Of a stretch of DNA of 64,000 nt, positions 25,743 through 35,604 are shown one piece after another; positions within the stretch are counted from its first letter, which is position 1, and every line of letters begins with the position of its first letter. The stretch spans positions 2,764,501 to 2,828,500 of the forward strand of contig NZ_CP049250.1 of assembly GCF_011046895.1 (NCBI RefSeq), given 5' to 3'. The DNA is from Rhizobium rhizoryzae (lineage in GTDB: Bacteria > Pseudomonadota > Alphaproteobacteria > Rhizobiales > Rhizobiaceae). The notes under the pieces are model-generated. The model saw only the letters and a program-made list of their open reading frames with translations. It did not search any database and was not told the DNA's origin. The position numbers were made by a program, and so were the translations under genes.

Positions 25743-26644
25743 GCTTGATCCTTGGAGGCAGACGTCTTTTTCTTGCGTGCACCAGGCGCGACGGTTTTGA
25801 CGTCAGACGCACCTTCGACAGCCACAGATTTCTTCGATGCGGTTTTTCTTGTCGTGACCGAGTTTTCGGAGGAAATCTCACTCACATCCGCAGCAGGTTT
25901 TCGCGTGCGTGTTCGTTTGACTGCCACCTCATCCGCCCCGGCTCCGGAAACGACGGCGGGTACCGCTGGTGCGACCAGCTTTGGTGTCGATGGTTTCCGC
26001 GACCTTGGGGCCTTGGCAACTTCTGGCGCAGGAACCGAAGACGTGGACGACGTTTCAGCCGGTGCCTTTGTCAGCCCTGCGCCAGAAACCGCAGGTGAAT
26101 TGCCTGTCCCCGAGGCAGACGCCACGGGCGGCGTCGATGGTGACGCAGCAGCACCACCCGAGGCCTGCGGCTGTGGCGTAACGACTGCAGGGGAAGCCTG
26201 AGCAGACGTAACAGAGGCGGCTGGCGGCGGCGTGAGAGGTGGGGTTTCCGGCAGGGAAAACGCAGGCGGCGGAATCAGATCATCGACGGACGTCGTCGCG
26301 ACAGAGTCTGTGGCAGCATCGGACGTGTTCGCCCCAGGGAGCTCGGTCGCTTTCTGCAGATCGTTGCGAATCTCGTTGCCCATTTCACGCAGAGGATTGA
26401 TCGCCTCGCGTATTGCGTTCGCGGGATGAAACCGCTTGGCATCATCAATCGTCTGCCGCACACCGTCCATGTCCGCCTCTCGCAAGGCTTCATCGAACTG
26501 GGTGCGAAAATCTCCGGCCATCTTTCGCAAGTTGGACGTCATCTTGCCAAATGCCCTAAGCATAGGCGGTAGATCCTTGGGGCCAACCACGACGATCAAG
26601 ACAACTGCAATGACAAGCAGTTCTGTCCAGCCGATGTCCAGCAT
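25739..26644 (-). CDS. tatB: Sec-independent translocase subunit TatB, long tail
   Basis: The first ~70 residues are classic TatB: a short periplasmic N-terminus with MLDIGWTELLVI, one TM helix, the VVGPKDLPPMLR hinge and an amphipathic helix. The remaining ~230 residues are a low-complexity Ala/Pro/Ser/Thr-rich tail with basic TRTRKPA-type clusters, ending ARKKKTSASKDQA. At 301 aa it is much longer than the E. coli protein (about 170), although long tails are common in Rhizobiales. It overlaps tatC by 4 bp. Confidence 0.93.
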   Translation of the reverse strand: MLDIGWTELLVIAVVLIVVVGPKDLPPMLRAFGKMTSNLRKMAGDFRTQFDEALREADMDGVRQTIDDAKRFHPANAIREAINPLREMGNEIRNDLQKATELPGANTSDAATDSVATTSVDDLIPPPAFSLPETPPLTPPPAASVTSAQASPAVVTPQPQASGGAAASPSTPPVASASGTGNSPAVSGAGLTKAPAETSSTSSVPAPEVAKAPRSRKPSTPKLVAPAVPAVVSGAGADEVAVKRTRTRKPAADVSEISSENSVTTRKTASKKSVAVEGASDVKTVAPGARKKKTSASKDQA

Positions 26645-26686
26645 GGGCTATACTCCCGCCACGGAACGCGAACGCGTTCCGGCGAC

Positions 26687-26896
26687 TTACTTTGTTTCTT
26701 CGCGCTGGTGATCGACAGTCTTGGCAGGCGTCGCAGTCGGCGTCGCGTCCTTGTTCTCGTCTTCGGACATGCCCTGCTTGAAGCTCTTGATGCCCTTGGC
26801 GACGTCGCCCATCAATTCCGGAATCTTGCCGCGCCCGAAGAAGATCAGCACGATGACCAGAACGATCAGCCAGTGCCACACACTAAAAGAACCCAT
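26687..26896 (-). CDS. tatA: Sec-independent translocase subunit TatA
   Basis: This is the pore-forming Tat component (69 aa): N-terminal TM helix ([15 protein letters not shown]), the [20 protein letters not shown] hinge and amphipathic helix, and an acidic/basic tail. It is the first tat gene, 42 bp ahead of tatB. The gene upstream is an ABC ATPase, only 41 bp away. Confidence 0.95.
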   Translation of the reverse strand: MGSFSVWHWLIVLVIVLIFFGRGKIPELMGDVAKGIKSFKQGMSEDENKDATPTATPAKTVDHQREETK

Positions 26897-26937
26897 AACT
26901 CACTCCCGTAATTGCGCGTCTAAACGATGTAAGATGT

Positions 26938-28050
26938 TTAGGAATGTTTTTCAAACACCAAAATGTCTTCTGGCGCAACGTTCACAACCACGTCAGTCAG
27001 ACCTTCCGAAAGTTGATCGGCACGGATACGTGCGCGAAGCGGCTCATCAAGCCCCTCCACGGCCAGCGTCAACAGTTCGACCACCCCGAGAAAGCGGCGC
27101 GTGATGATCCGAGCGGGCACACCGGGTCCATCGGCGCGAACGAAAACCGACGATATCCTCACCGCGATCTCCACCTCCTGACCATCGGCAATTGTACCGG
27201 AATCACAGGCTCCGAGCGGAGTTTGAACGCGACCCGATGTTACTCGTCCCGTCAAAATATTGATCTCGGAGAAGAAACCGGCCGCAAACAGTGATCGTGG
27301 TTTCCTGTATAGATCCTGCGACTTGCCGAGCTGGACCAGCTGACCGTTACTGAGCAGGGCAATGCGGTCTGCCATTCTCATGGCTTCCTCCGCATCGTGG
27401 GTCACGACGATGGCTGTTGCGCGGCTTTGTCGCAGGACATCAAGCGTATCAGCCCGAATCGAATCCTTCAGCCGCGAATCAAGCCCGCTAAAAGGTTCGT
27501 CCATCAATAGAACACCAGGACGGGGAGCGAGCGCACGGGCCAACGCGACCCGTTGCTGCTCGCCGCCAGAGAGCGCGTGCGGAAACTTTTGCGCATAGTG
27601 CGCAAGACCCACCCGCTCAAGCGCCACCATCGCCTCGGCTGATGCCTCCGACGAAGGAAGCGCGGTCAACCCGAATTTGACATTATCGAGCACTGAAAGG
27701 TGCGGGAAGAGTGCGTAGTCCTGAAACATCAGGCCAACGCCGCGCTTTTCTGGCGGAACAAAGCATTGAGGACCTGCCATTTCGCGACCGTCGATGCACA
27801 CACGCCCGCGCGTCTGCGACTCGATACCGGCCGCGATCCGCAGCAGTGTCGTCTTGCCAGATCCTGATGGTCCCAACAGGCACAGCACCTCGCCCGGGCG
27901 CGCCTCGAGGCTTATGCCGCGAATCGTTTCTTTGCCGTTATAGTGGTGGTGGATTTCTTCGAAGGTCAGGCTTGCGGCAAACGTGACCCCGGCAGTCCTG
28001 CGCAGAGCAGCCCCGCCACCTCGTTGCTTTACATCTGTATTTAACAGCAT
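26938..28050 (-). CDS. ABC transporter ATP-binding protein, FbpC/AfuC type, without permease
   Basis: This is an importer-type ATPase (370 aa) with Walker A GPSGSGKTT near 59-67, Q-loop FQDYALFPHLS, ABC signature LSGGEQQR near 160, Walker B VLLMDEPFSGLDSR, and the H-loop TH of VVTHDAEEAM. A C-terminal TOBE-like domain covers about 270-370. The pattern is that of ferric iron or related cation importers. No permease or binding protein is adjacent: it sits between scpB (29 bp) and tatA (41 bp) on the same strand. The start is supported by GGAAGGC before the ATG. The substrate is unproven. Confidence 0.85.
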   Translation of the reverse strand: MLLNTDVKQRGGGAALRRTAGVTFAASLTFEEIHHHYNGKETIRGISLEARPGEVLCLLGPSGSGKTTLLRIAAGIESQTRGRVCIDGREMAGPQCFVPPEKRGVGLMFQDYALFPHLSVLDNVKFGLTALPSSEASAEAMVALERVGLAHYAQKFPHALSGGEQQRVALARALAPRPGVLLMDEPFSGLDSRLKDSIRADTLDVLRQSRATAIVVTHDAEEAMRMADRIALLSNGQLVQLGKSQDLYRKPRSLFAAGFFSEINILTGRVTSGRVQTPLGACDSGTIADGQEVEIAVRISSVFVRADGPGVPARIITRRFLGVVELLTLAVEGLDEPLRARIRADQLSEGLTDVVVNVAPEDILVFEKHS

Positions 28051-28079
28051 GCCTTCCGTGACCTCAGCTCTCTCAATCG

Positions 28080-28793
28080 CTAATCGTCCGGTGTGCCACC
28101 GGGTGTCAAGAGACCGAGCTCCTCCAGATCCAGCTGGGTAATCGGGTCTTCGTCCTCGGCCAACTCATCAGCAGACGATGGCAGCGGTACACGAAAATCA
28201 GGCGGAATTCTTCCTTGCAAGAGCCCCGCGCCCTTCAACTCCTCGATACCTGGCAAATCGCGGATTTCTTCCAGTCCAAAGTGATCGAGAAAACGTGGCG
28301 TGGTGCCCAGGGTGACGGGACGACCGGGCGTTCTACGCCGACCGCGAAAGCGTACCCATCCCGCTTCCATCAGAACATCCAGGGTTCCGCGAGAGGTTTG
28401 CACGCCACGGATCTCCTCGATCTCAGCGCGAGTGACCGGTTGATGATAGGCGATGATCGCCAAAACCTCGAGCGCTGCACGAGAGAGTTTGCGCGATTCC
28501 GTATCGTCCCGGCGAATCACGAAAGACAGATCCGCAGCCGTGCGAAATGCCCAACGGTCTTCGACGCGAATGAGGTTGACGCCCCTGCCAGCGTAGAGAT
28601 GGACCAATCTCGCCATCACCCTGCGCAAATCAACAGTGCCGGGAAGCCGCTCGAGCAGGTATGCTTCCGAGACGGGCTCGGCCGACGCGAAAATCAACGC
28701 TTCAGCCGTGCGTTCCGCTTCCAGCTCAAGGCGTGAGATTTCCTCTGCGTTATCGTATCCGTTCCCGGCCATCTCGACGTCAGTTATCGACAT
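28080..28793 (-). CDS. scpB: Segregation and condensation protein ScpB
   Basis: This is a winged-helix partner of ScpA in the Smc-ScpAB condensin (237 aa). The core (about 25-190) contains AEALIFASAEPVSEAYL, SRAALEVLAIIAYHQPVTRAEIEEIRG-type stretches and TPGRPVTLGTTPRFLDHFGL; the C-terminus is acidic. The start overlaps the scpA end by 14 bp, so the two are coupled. Confidence 0.95.
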   Translation of the reverse strand: MSITDVEMAGNGYDNAEEISRLELEAERTAEALIFASAEPVSEAYLLERLPGTVDLRRVMARLVHLYAGRGVNLIRVEDRWAFRTAADLSFVIRRDDTESRKLSRAALEVLAIIAYHQPVTRAEIEEIRGVQTSRGTLDVLMEAGWVRFRGRRRTPGRPVTLGTTPRFLDHFGLEEIRDLPGIEELKGAGLLQGRIPPDFRVPLPSSADELAEDEDPITQLDLEELGLLTPGGTPDD

Positions 28794-29625
28794 CAGGCTT
28801 CTCCCTCATTTGAGCCTTGAGACGTGCGTTAAGGGGACTTCTCAGATACAGACTGCCGAACACCGAATCCTGCCTCATCTCCAGCTTCCCCTCACGCACC
28901 AGTTCAAGCGATGCAGCGAAGGCACTTGCAGTCGCAGTCACGCGATCGTTGGGGGGAAGGAACTCAACAAGATGAGCCTGAAGCGATGTCCAGTCGCCGA
29001 TTTCACCCAACATTGAGGTGAGCAGTTCCCTCGCCTCCACCAGCGACCAGACTTTGCGACGTTCTATTGTGACTTGCGTGATTGCCTGGCGTTGTCGCAA
29101 ATTGGCATAGGCATGAAGGAGATCGTAAAGTTCGGCCTCGAACGTCTTGCCTGCCCTGTCCGGCAGATGCTCCGGCGCACCGCGAGCAAAAACATCTCTG
29201 CCCAGCCGGTTCCGGTTGACGAGGTGACTTGCAGCCTCGCGCATGGCCTCCAGCCGCTTGAGACGAAATGCGAGCACCGCTGCCATCTCTTCCCCTGAAG
29301 GACCATCCTCCTGCCTCGACTGCTGGGGAATCAACAGTTTCGATTTGAGATAGGCGAGCCAGGCAGCCATCACCAGATAGTCCGCGGCAAGTTCGATCCG
29401 AACACGACGGGCACTCTCGACGAATTCCAGATATTGCTCTGCCAGCGCAAGGACGGAAATGCGCGCAAGATCGACCTTCTGATTGCGCGCCAGGTGCAGC
29501 AGAAGGTCGAGCGGCCCCTCGAAGCCGCCCACGTCGATTACGAGCGCCGCCTCGCTGACGCCTCGCGCCTCACTATCCTGCCAAAGCTTGTCCATCGGAA
29601 TGGAGGTATGCTTATCGACGGCCAT
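28780..29625 (-). CDS. scpA: Segregation and condensation protein ScpA
   Basis: This is the kleisin subunit of condensin (281 aa) bridging Smc heads. The diagnostic N-terminal region FEGPLDLLLHLARNQKVDL lies near 35-53, with DYLVMAAWLAYLKSKLLIP near 84-102, and a C-terminal winged-helix part ends with RSPLNARLKAQMREK. The start is uncertain between 29625 and an in-frame Met ten codons on. nagZ lies upstream, scpB downstream. Confidence 0.95.
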   Translation of the reverse strand: MAVDKHTSIPMDKLWQDSEARGVSEAALVIDVGGFEGPLDLLLHLARNQKVDLARISVLALAEQYLEFVESARRVRIELAADYLVMAAWLAYLKSKLLIPQQSRQEDGPSGEEMAAVLAFRLKRLEAMREAASHLVNRNRLGRDVFARGAPEHLPDRAGKTFEAELYDLLHAYANLRQRQAITQVTIERRKVWSLVEARELLTSMLGEIGDWTSLQAHLVEFLPPNDRVTATASAFAASLELVREGKLEMRQDSVFGSLYLRSPLNARLKAQMREKPDVDN

Positions 29626-29694
29626 CGCTATACTCGCGCCTGTGGGAGAAGCCCCTCCTCCCGCTGGCCGATGCTAGCAGAAAAGCGGAACGGT

Positions 29695-30711
29695 TTACGC
29701 TGCTGGTATAAGCGACCAGAACTCGGCACGCAAATCGGCCTCGCTGGATGTGTCTGCCGGGGAAAAACCTGCCAGTGCAGCTTCGGCCCTCTTCAAGCTC
29801 TTGCCGGATAGAAGCGGGACCTCGCGGACGACCTGCTTCATTTCCTCCATGACGCCGTTGCAATGAAGGACAATATCACAGCCGCCGGAAATAATGTTGG
29901 CAGCACGCTCGCCCAGTGTGCCTTTCAGCGCGTTCATCGAACTATCGTCCGAGAGAAGAAGACCATCGAAGCCGATACGCCCACGAATAACTTCATCAAT
30001 GACCTTGCGCGATGTCGTTGCGGGGTTTTCGGGGTCGATCGCCGTGAAAACAATATGAGCACTCATGCCCATAAGCTCATCTTTCATCTGACGAAACGGC
30101 AGAAAATCGTGCGCATCGAGTTCATCGATAGATGCCGATACCACCGGCAGGTCGTGATGGGAGTCTACCATCGCACGGCCATGGCCTGGCATGTGCTTCA
30201 TCACCGGCAACATGCCGCCAGCCTTCAGACCGTCGGCTGCGGCTTTACCAACAGCCGCCACCGTCGCCGTGTTTTCTCCGTAAGAACGATTCCCGATGGC
30301 GGGCGTCCCTCCGGGCACAACAACATCGAGAACGGGCAGGCAGTTGATGTTGATGCCAAGCTTGGTCAGATCGAACGCATGGAGACGCGACATCAGCCAT
30401 GCAGCGCGCAATCCCCGCGCCTTATCTTGCTCATAAAGCGCACCGAGAACCGAGCCCGACGGATAGTTTTCAGCCATCGGCGCGCGGATACGCTGAACGC
30501 GCCCGCCTTCCTGATCGATCAGCACAGGGGCATCCTGACGTCCAACTGCATCCCGCATTGACTGGACAAGATTGCGGATCTGAGCCTCGTCCTTGAGATT
30601 GCGAGCAAACAGAATGAAACCCCAAGGCTGCTGATCGCGATACAGCGCGATTTCCTCGGCAGACAATTCCGTGCCGGCGCATCCAAGGATCATTGCCTTG
30701 CAGTTGCTCAT
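29695..30711 (-). CDS. nagZ: Beta-N-acetylhexosaminidase (peptidoglycan recycling)
   Basis: This is a glycoside hydrolase family 3 enzyme (338 aa) releasing N-acetylglucosamine from recycled muropeptides in the cytoplasm. Motifs: VLIDQEGGRVQRI, LPVLDVV, the NagZ loop KHMPGHGRAMVDSHHDLP carrying the acid/base His, and the nucleophile region GLLLSDDSSM. The start at 30711 (MSNCKAMILG) has AAAAGGAAAGAAG directly upstream; the open frame to 30828 overlaps the SPOR gene and is not family-like. Confidence 0.94.
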   Translation of the reverse strand: MSNCKAMILGCAGTELSAEEIALYRDQQPWGFILFARNLKDEAQIRNLVQSMRDAVGRQDAPVLIDQEGGRVQRIRAPMAENYPSGSVLGALYEQDKARGLRAAWLMSRLHAFDLTKLGININCLPVLDVVVPGGTPAIGNRSYGENTATVAAVGKAAADGLKAGGMLPVMKHMPGHGRAMVDSHHDLPVVSASIDELDAHDFLPFRQMKDELMGMSAHIVFTAIDPENPATTSRKVIDEVIRGRIGFDGLLLSDDSSMNALKGTLGERAANIISGGCDIVLHCNGVMEEMKQVVREVPLLSGKSLKRAEAALAGFSPADTSSEADLRAEFWSLIPAA

Positions 30712-30770
30712 CTTCTTTCCTTTTCGAGACCGTTCTGGATGTAATACGTTAGCGGGCAATGCCCCGACGG

Positions 30771-30794
30771 AAAACGGGGCGTTTCCGCCCCGTT
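30771..30794 (-). terminator. Terminator after the SPOR gene
   Basis: AACGGGGCG and CGCCCCGTT (30773-30781 / 30786-30794) form a 9-bp stem with a 4-nt loop. On the minus strand four T follow. Located between the SPOR stop and the nagZ start, it would reduce read-through into nagZ. Confidence 0.7.
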
Positions 30795-30817
30795 CAATCT
30801 TTGAAAGATGAGGGTAA

Positions 30818-33718
30818 TCAGCGTGCAATCAGGCAGCTACCACCGGCAGCACGAAGCTTTTCGCACAGAGCGGCAGCTTCGTCCTTGGAGCTGCCTGCAG
30901 GGATCCGAACACGATAGAAGGTGCCCTTTCCTGCGATCTCGGCCTTGGCGATATCAACGCCGCGACCTGCAATAATATTGCCGAACTTGGCCGAAAGGTT
31001 CTTGTAGGACTTCTGGGCGTCCGCTTCAGACGGAAGCGAAGCGACCTGAAGGTAGTACCCACCCGCGCCGCCTGTCTGGGCAGCAGCTGGCGGAATAGCG
31101 GCAGCAGCCGTGGCTGCAGGAGAAGCAGCGGCACGGATTGCACCCTGATCGGTGACAGCTGCAACAACCTTGACCGGCTGCTCCGCAGGACGCGCGCCCG
31201 GGATAGGTGCCTGCGTCTTGTTGGTCTGGGTCGACGCGGTCGTCGTCGGAACAGCACCTGCAGGCGTGGTAGCGGCGGCTGACACCGGCGCAACTACAGG
31301 CTGGCTTGCAGACGTCGCCGCCGTCTTGGTCGGCTCAGCCAATGCCGGCGCCGCTGGAACTTTCTCGGTCTTGACGGCCGTCACCGGAACCTGTCCCGCT
31401 TTTGCAGGCACTTCCTTGATCTGCTCGACAAGTGTGCCGTCCGGACGAACAACCATCGTCTTGACCTTGCGCGGCATCACCGCCAGCTGATCCTGACCGG
31501 CTGTGGCAGCAGCTACCTGCTGCGGCAGCAGACGTGCATCTTCTGTTTCACCGACCGGCGTCGAAGCGGACTCAATGCCCTCGCCCTCGGCTTCCATTGG
31601 CAAGGTTTCCAAAGTCTTCTGAACGACATCTACCGGCTGCTCGTCGGAAGAAATCAGCGAAGGCTGCTTCGGCGCATCCAGCGTACCCGTTGCGACGCGG
31701 TCATAGACAGCCTTGTCCTGGTTCGGAACGATCTTTCCACCCGGATTTTCAGGCGCAACCTTGACCGGTTGCGTATCGGCAGCAATGACCACCGGCCCGC
31801 CGTCACCTGTCAGTTTCGCACCTTGGCTTGCGTAAAACGCGTAGCCGGACAAACCAAGGATCGCAACGAAGCCTGCCGCTGACGCCGGCAGCATCCAGTT
31901 CAGCCGTTTGCGGGGTGCCATATAGATGGCATCATCATCCATCTCCTCCTCCCGCACAGCCCGCGCCGGGAAAGGTGTCTGGAGGCTGCGACGGAAATCT
32001 TCCTCCAAAGCACGCTCAAAGTCGTCGAGACCATCGGAAGGACGTGCCGTGGATTTCGGGTCAGGAGTAGCTGCGACTGAAATGCTGGAGCTGGCGTTGC
32101 GCGCACGCTGCGCCGCTACGGAGACCGGCTGCGGTCCAGCATTTGCCTGCGTCAGGAATGAAGCGAGCTCCGCATCAAGATCAATGTCGAATTCCGAATG
32201 CTGAACGGGCTGCTGTTCCGGTTCATGGACTGGAAGCTCGGGTACGTTGAGATCCGGAACCGTCTCCGGCATTTCATCCGTATCGGCCAGCAGCGCGGGA
32301 TCGAAAGCCTCTCCATCACCAGTCGCTTCATCGATAACCGCCTGCGGAGCAGAACGGACGGGACCATTCGGCTGCACTGCATCAATCGAGACCGGCTGGC
32401 TCTGAACCGGTGCACCTACACCCATGGCAGCCGCAGAACGTGAGTTTGCCAGGAAAGCTGGAACCGCAGCAACGCTGGACGGCACTGGACGGAATTCCTG
32501 ACGCGGTTCGAATGCAGCGGCAAACGGCACTTGCGGCTCAGGTTTCGGCGCTGAATTCTGAGTTGCGCCGACCGCTTCCGCACGCGGTTGAACCGCAGGG
32601 GCAGGCTGGACCGGCCGAGCTGGAGTTGCGGCAGTATCCGGCTCATCCATCAGATCCGAAAGATCGAATTCGATCTCATCGAGGGCCAGTTCGAAGTCAT
32701 CATCCAGATCAGAACCGAGCGCAGGCTCTTTCTGCTGATTGCCCACACGACCTTGGTCGGAAAAGCGTTCATCGAGGACCGCAAAGTCCGGGAGCGGCGC
32801 TATAGAGCTTACGGGAGGCAGGTCGGCGGAAAGACGTGCCTGGGCCGCACGATCCTCGTTGCGGAAAGCCTCAACCTGCGGCAGTTCCGCGACGGCTGCC
32901 TGACGTGGGACCTGCGGCGGCGCCATCGCGAAGGCAGCAACACGAGCCAGCTCTTCTTCCCACACCGAACTGTCGACCGGTGTTGAAGCAGAAGCGGAAA
33001 TCGATCCTTCCGCTAGATCGGGCAAAGCACTTGCCGGTGCAGGCTCGTGACGCGGCACAGAGGCCGGATTGAAGTTTGCCAAAGGCATCCGGAAGCCGGG
33101 CTCATAAGCCCGTGCCGGGGGCCGCGTCGCTTTGATCGGACGCGTCTCGACCGGCGTCAATGATGTCTCAAGCTCGGAAATCAGATCGTTATCTAGACCT
33201 GCAACATCCATAGGCGCAGCAACAGCAGGAGCCATATCTGCAACCGGTCGCGGCACAGTCTCTGGCTCGAACGCACGCAAGGACGAAGCCTCGGAACGCC
33301 TTGGCGCCATTCCGAATTGATCGACCACATGAGCTCGCGACATAGGATCGCGACGATCGAGCGTATCGAATTCCTCGTCGTTGAACGGGTCAGCCACCGG
33401 CGCGCTCACACGCGCCGAAACCGCGCCCGCGGAAGGCGTCATGGGTGGCTCGGAACGAGCGACAGGCGCCTCGGCCGGGCGCGACAGAACCGGCTCCGCA
33501 GAAACCGACGGACGCGTATCCTGATAATCCTCGAGCTCGCGAAGCAATTCATCTTCGAGATTGAACGCCGGCTCTCGCCGTGGCGGTTGCTCCGCCACAG
33601 GTCGCAAGGGGGACCGCTCATCATAGCCCGCAATGCGCGCCAATTCCGCAAGCGGATCATCATCCGCAAATACGTCAGGCGCGCCGCTACGGCCATAAGC
33701 CACGTTATTGTTTGCCAT
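30818..33718 (-). CDS. Large SPOR-domain cell-envelope protein
   Basis: This 966-aa protein has a long (about 600 aa) Pro/Ala/Glu-rich cytoplasmic part, one TM helix (MLPASAAGFVAILGLSGYAF), a Pro/Thr/Ala-rich periplasmic linker, and a C-terminal SPOR domain (about 890-966: GGYYLQVASLPSEADAQ through GGSCLIAR). SPOR domains bind denuded glycan strands at division sites, so a septal role like FtsN or other SPOR proteins is plausible. The start is taken at the ATG 33718; a GTG four codons upstream is an equal alternative. nagZ is downstream, argS upstream. Confidence 0.88.
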   Translation of the reverse strand: MANNNVAYGRSGAPDVFADDDPLAELARIAGYDERSPLRPVAEQPPRREPAFNLEDELLRELEDYQDTRPSVSAEPVLSRPAEAPVARSEPPMTPSAGAVSARVSAPVADPFNDEEFDTLDRRDPMSRAHVVDQFGMAPRRSEASSLRAFEPETVPRPVADMAPAVAAPMDVAGLDNDLISELETSLTPVETRPIKATRPPARAYEPGFRMPLANFNPASVPRHEPAPASALPDLAEGSISASASTPVDSSVWEEELARVAAFAMAPPQVPRQAAVAELPQVEAFRNEDRAAQARLSADLPPVSSIAPLPDFAVLDERFSDQGRVGNQQKEPALGSDLDDDFELALDEIEFDLSDLMDEPDTAATPARPVQPAPAVQPRAEAVGATQNSAPKPEPQVPFAAAFEPRQEFRPVPSSVAAVPAFLANSRSAAAMGVGAPVQSQPVSIDAVQPNGPVRSAPQAVIDEATGDGEAFDPALLADTDEMPETVPDLNVPELPVHEPEQQPVQHSEFDIDLDAELASFLTQANAGPQPVSVAAQRARNASSSISVAATPDPKSTARPSDGLDDFERALEEDFRRSLQTPFPARAVREEEMDDDAIYMAPRKRLNWMLPASAAGFVAILGLSGYAFYASQGAKLTGDGGPVVIAADTQPVKVAPENPGGKIVPNQDKAVYDRVATGTLDAPKQPSLISSDEQPVDVVQKTLETLPMEAEGEGIESASTPVGETEDARLLPQQVAAATAGQDQLAVMPRKVKTMVVRPDGTLVEQIKEVPAKAGQVPVTAVKTEKVPAAPALAEPTKTAATSASQPVVAPVSAAATTPAGAVPTTTASTQTNKTQAPIPGARPAEQPVKVVAAVTDQGAIRAAASPAATAAAAIPPAAAQTGGAGGYYLQVASLPSEADAQKSYKNLSAKFGNIIAGRGVDIAKAEIAGKGTFYRVRIPAGSSKDEAAALCEKLRAAGGSCLIAR

Positions 33719-33785
33719 ACCCTTGTCCACTTACCTACGCTAACCAATGCTCATGCCAGCGCAATATGGGTAAATGGTGGCGTGA

Positions 33786-35543
33786 CTATCGCATTTCGTC
33801 CGGTGCAGCAGTGCCAGTAATGGCAAGCCCGGACTTCAATACGGACGCGACAGCGCGCACCAACCCAAGTCTGGCGATACTGGATTCTCGGTCGTTATCC
33901 TTAACAAACCGTAAGTCGGGGTTATCTTTGCCCTTATTCCAGTGCGCATGAAAGGAACTTGCCAGATCATAGAGGTAAAAAGCAAGCCGGTGGGGCTCCT
34001 GAGCCAGCGCTGCAGCCTCAATTATGCGCGGAAACTCCGCCAATTTGGCAATCAGCTGCATTTCGGCCGGGTCAGACACCCCTGAAACAGCGGCTGCGAG
34101 GTCAAGTGATTCGGTGTCGAGGTCCGGAAAAGCTTCCCTGGCCTGGCGGAAAACCGACATGCAGCGAGCATGCGCGTACTGGACGTAGAAGACCGGATTG
34201 TCCTTGGACTGCTCAGTCACCTTGGCGAAATCGAAATCCAGCGGCTCGGAGTTCTTCCGGTACAACATCATGAAGCGAACAGGATCACGGCCGACTTCAT
34301 CCACCACCTCACGTAGCGTTACGAAGTCTCCCGAACGTTTGGACATCTTTACCGGCTCGCCGTCGCGGAAGAGCTTCACGAGCTGGCACAGCAGAACCGT
34401 CAGCTTCGCCGAGCCGCCGGACACAGCACGGGCCAGCGCTTCCAGACGCTTTACATAGCCACCGTGATCGGCACCGAGCACGTAGATCATCTCGTTGTAG
34501 CCACGGTCGAACTTGTCTTTGAAATAGGCCACGTCCGCCGCGAAATAGGTATAGCTTCCGTCAGACTTGATCAGCGGACGGTCGATATCATCGCCGACAT
34601 CCGTCGAACGGAACAGCGTCTGCTCGCGGTCTTCCCAGTCTTCCGGCAACTGGCCCTTCGGCGGCGGAAGCGTGCCACGATAGACATGCCCTTTGAATGT
34701 CAGATCATTGATCGCCTGACGGATACGGGCCGCGCCATCGGCATGGAGACCGCGTTCCGAATAGAAGATGTCATGATGGACGTTGAGAGCATCCAGATCC
34801 TCCCGGATCATCGCCATCATCGCGTCGATGGCACGATCCTTGACGATCGGCATCCACTCGTCCTGCGGCATGTTGTGCAGCTTCGTGCCAAATTCCTTGG
34901 CGAGCGCCTGGCCGACCGGCACAAGATAGTCTCCGGGATAGAGGCCAGAAGGGATTTCACCGACCGTTTCACCCAATGCTTCGCGGTAACGAAGGAAGAC
35001 CGACCTTGCCAGCACATCAATCTGGGAGCCGGCATCGTTGATGTAGTATTCCTTGGTAACCTCGTAGCCTGCAAATGCCATGAGGTTGGCCAGCGCATCA
35101 CCGACGACAGCGCCGCGGCAATGGCCCACATGCATCGGTCCGGTAGGATTTGCCGAAACGAATTCGACGTTGACCTTGCGCCCTGCCCCGACCGCCGAAC
35201 GCCCGTAGCCTTCGCCATCACGGATGATGCTGGCGAGCAGTCGCTGCCAGTAGGCGGAGGACAAGCGAATATTGATGAAGCCGGGACCGGCCACCGTTAC
35301 GTCTACGATATCAGCATCCTGCTTCAGGCGCTCTGCAATGACATCTGCCAGCGCGCGAGGATTGGTACCCAGCGGCTTTGCGAGCACCATGGCAGCATTC
35401 GTCGCAACATCGCCATGGCTTGGATCGCGCGGCGGCTCGACAGTCAGACGATTGAAATCGACACTTTCGCGCTTTTCACGAATGAGATCGATGGATTCAA
35501 GTGCCTCTTTGATCCGAACTTCAAAATCGGCGAACAGGTTCAT
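33786..35543 (-). CDS. argS: Arginyl-tRNA synthetase
   Basis: This is a class I synthetase charging tRNA-Arg (585 aa). The N-terminal Add-1 domain starts [15 protein letters not shown]; the HIGH-type motif lies in [14 protein letters not shown] near 119-132, and a KMSKRSGD motif is present near 345. The C-terminal anticodon-binding domain ends with [14 protein letters not shown]. The start at 35543 is set by the Add-1 domain; the frame is open to 35582. A terminator-like hairpin lies only 17-37 bp before this start. Confidence 0.96.
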   Translation of the reverse strand: MNLFADFEVRIKEALESIDLIREKRESVDFNRLTVEPPRDPSHGDVATNAAMVLAKPLGTNPRALADVIAERLKQDADIVDVTVAGPGFINIRLSSAYWQRLLASIIRDGEGYGRSAVGAGRKVNVEFVSANPTGPMHVGHCRGAVVGDALANLMAFAGYEVTKEYYINDAGSQIDVLARSVFLRYREALGETVGEIPSGLYPGDYLVPVGQALAKEFGTKLHNMPQDEWMPIVKDRAIDAMMAMIREDLDALNVHHDIFYSERGLHADGAARIRQAINDLTFKGHVYRGTLPPPKGQLPEDWEDREQTLFRSTDVGDDIDRPLIKSDGSYTYFAADVAYFKDKFDRGYNEMIYVLGADHGGYVKRLEALARAVSGGSAKLTVLLCQLVKLFRDGEPVKMSKRSGDFVTLREVVDEVGRDPVRFMMLYRKNSEPLDFDFAKVTEQSKDNPVFYVQYAHARCMSVFRQAREAFPDLDTESLDLAAAVSGVSDPAEMQLIAKLAEFPRIIEAAALAQEPHRLAFYLYDLASSFHAHWNKGKDNPDLRFVKDNDRESSIARLGLVRAVASVLKSGLAITGTAAPDEMR

Positions 35544-35559
35544 GGTGCTGCATCCCAGC

Positions 35560-35580
35560 AAAAAGGGCGGAAAGGCCGCC
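35560..35580 (-). terminator. Terminator-like hairpin between dgt and argS
   Basis: On the minus strand GGCGG-CCTTT-CCGCC is followed by C and five T. It lies after the dgt stop (35605) and just before the argS ATG (35543). It could end dgt transcripts or act as an attenuator in an argS leader. Confidence 0.5.
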
Positions 35581-35604
35581 AATCAATTGGTTTCGGTGGG
35601 GTGC

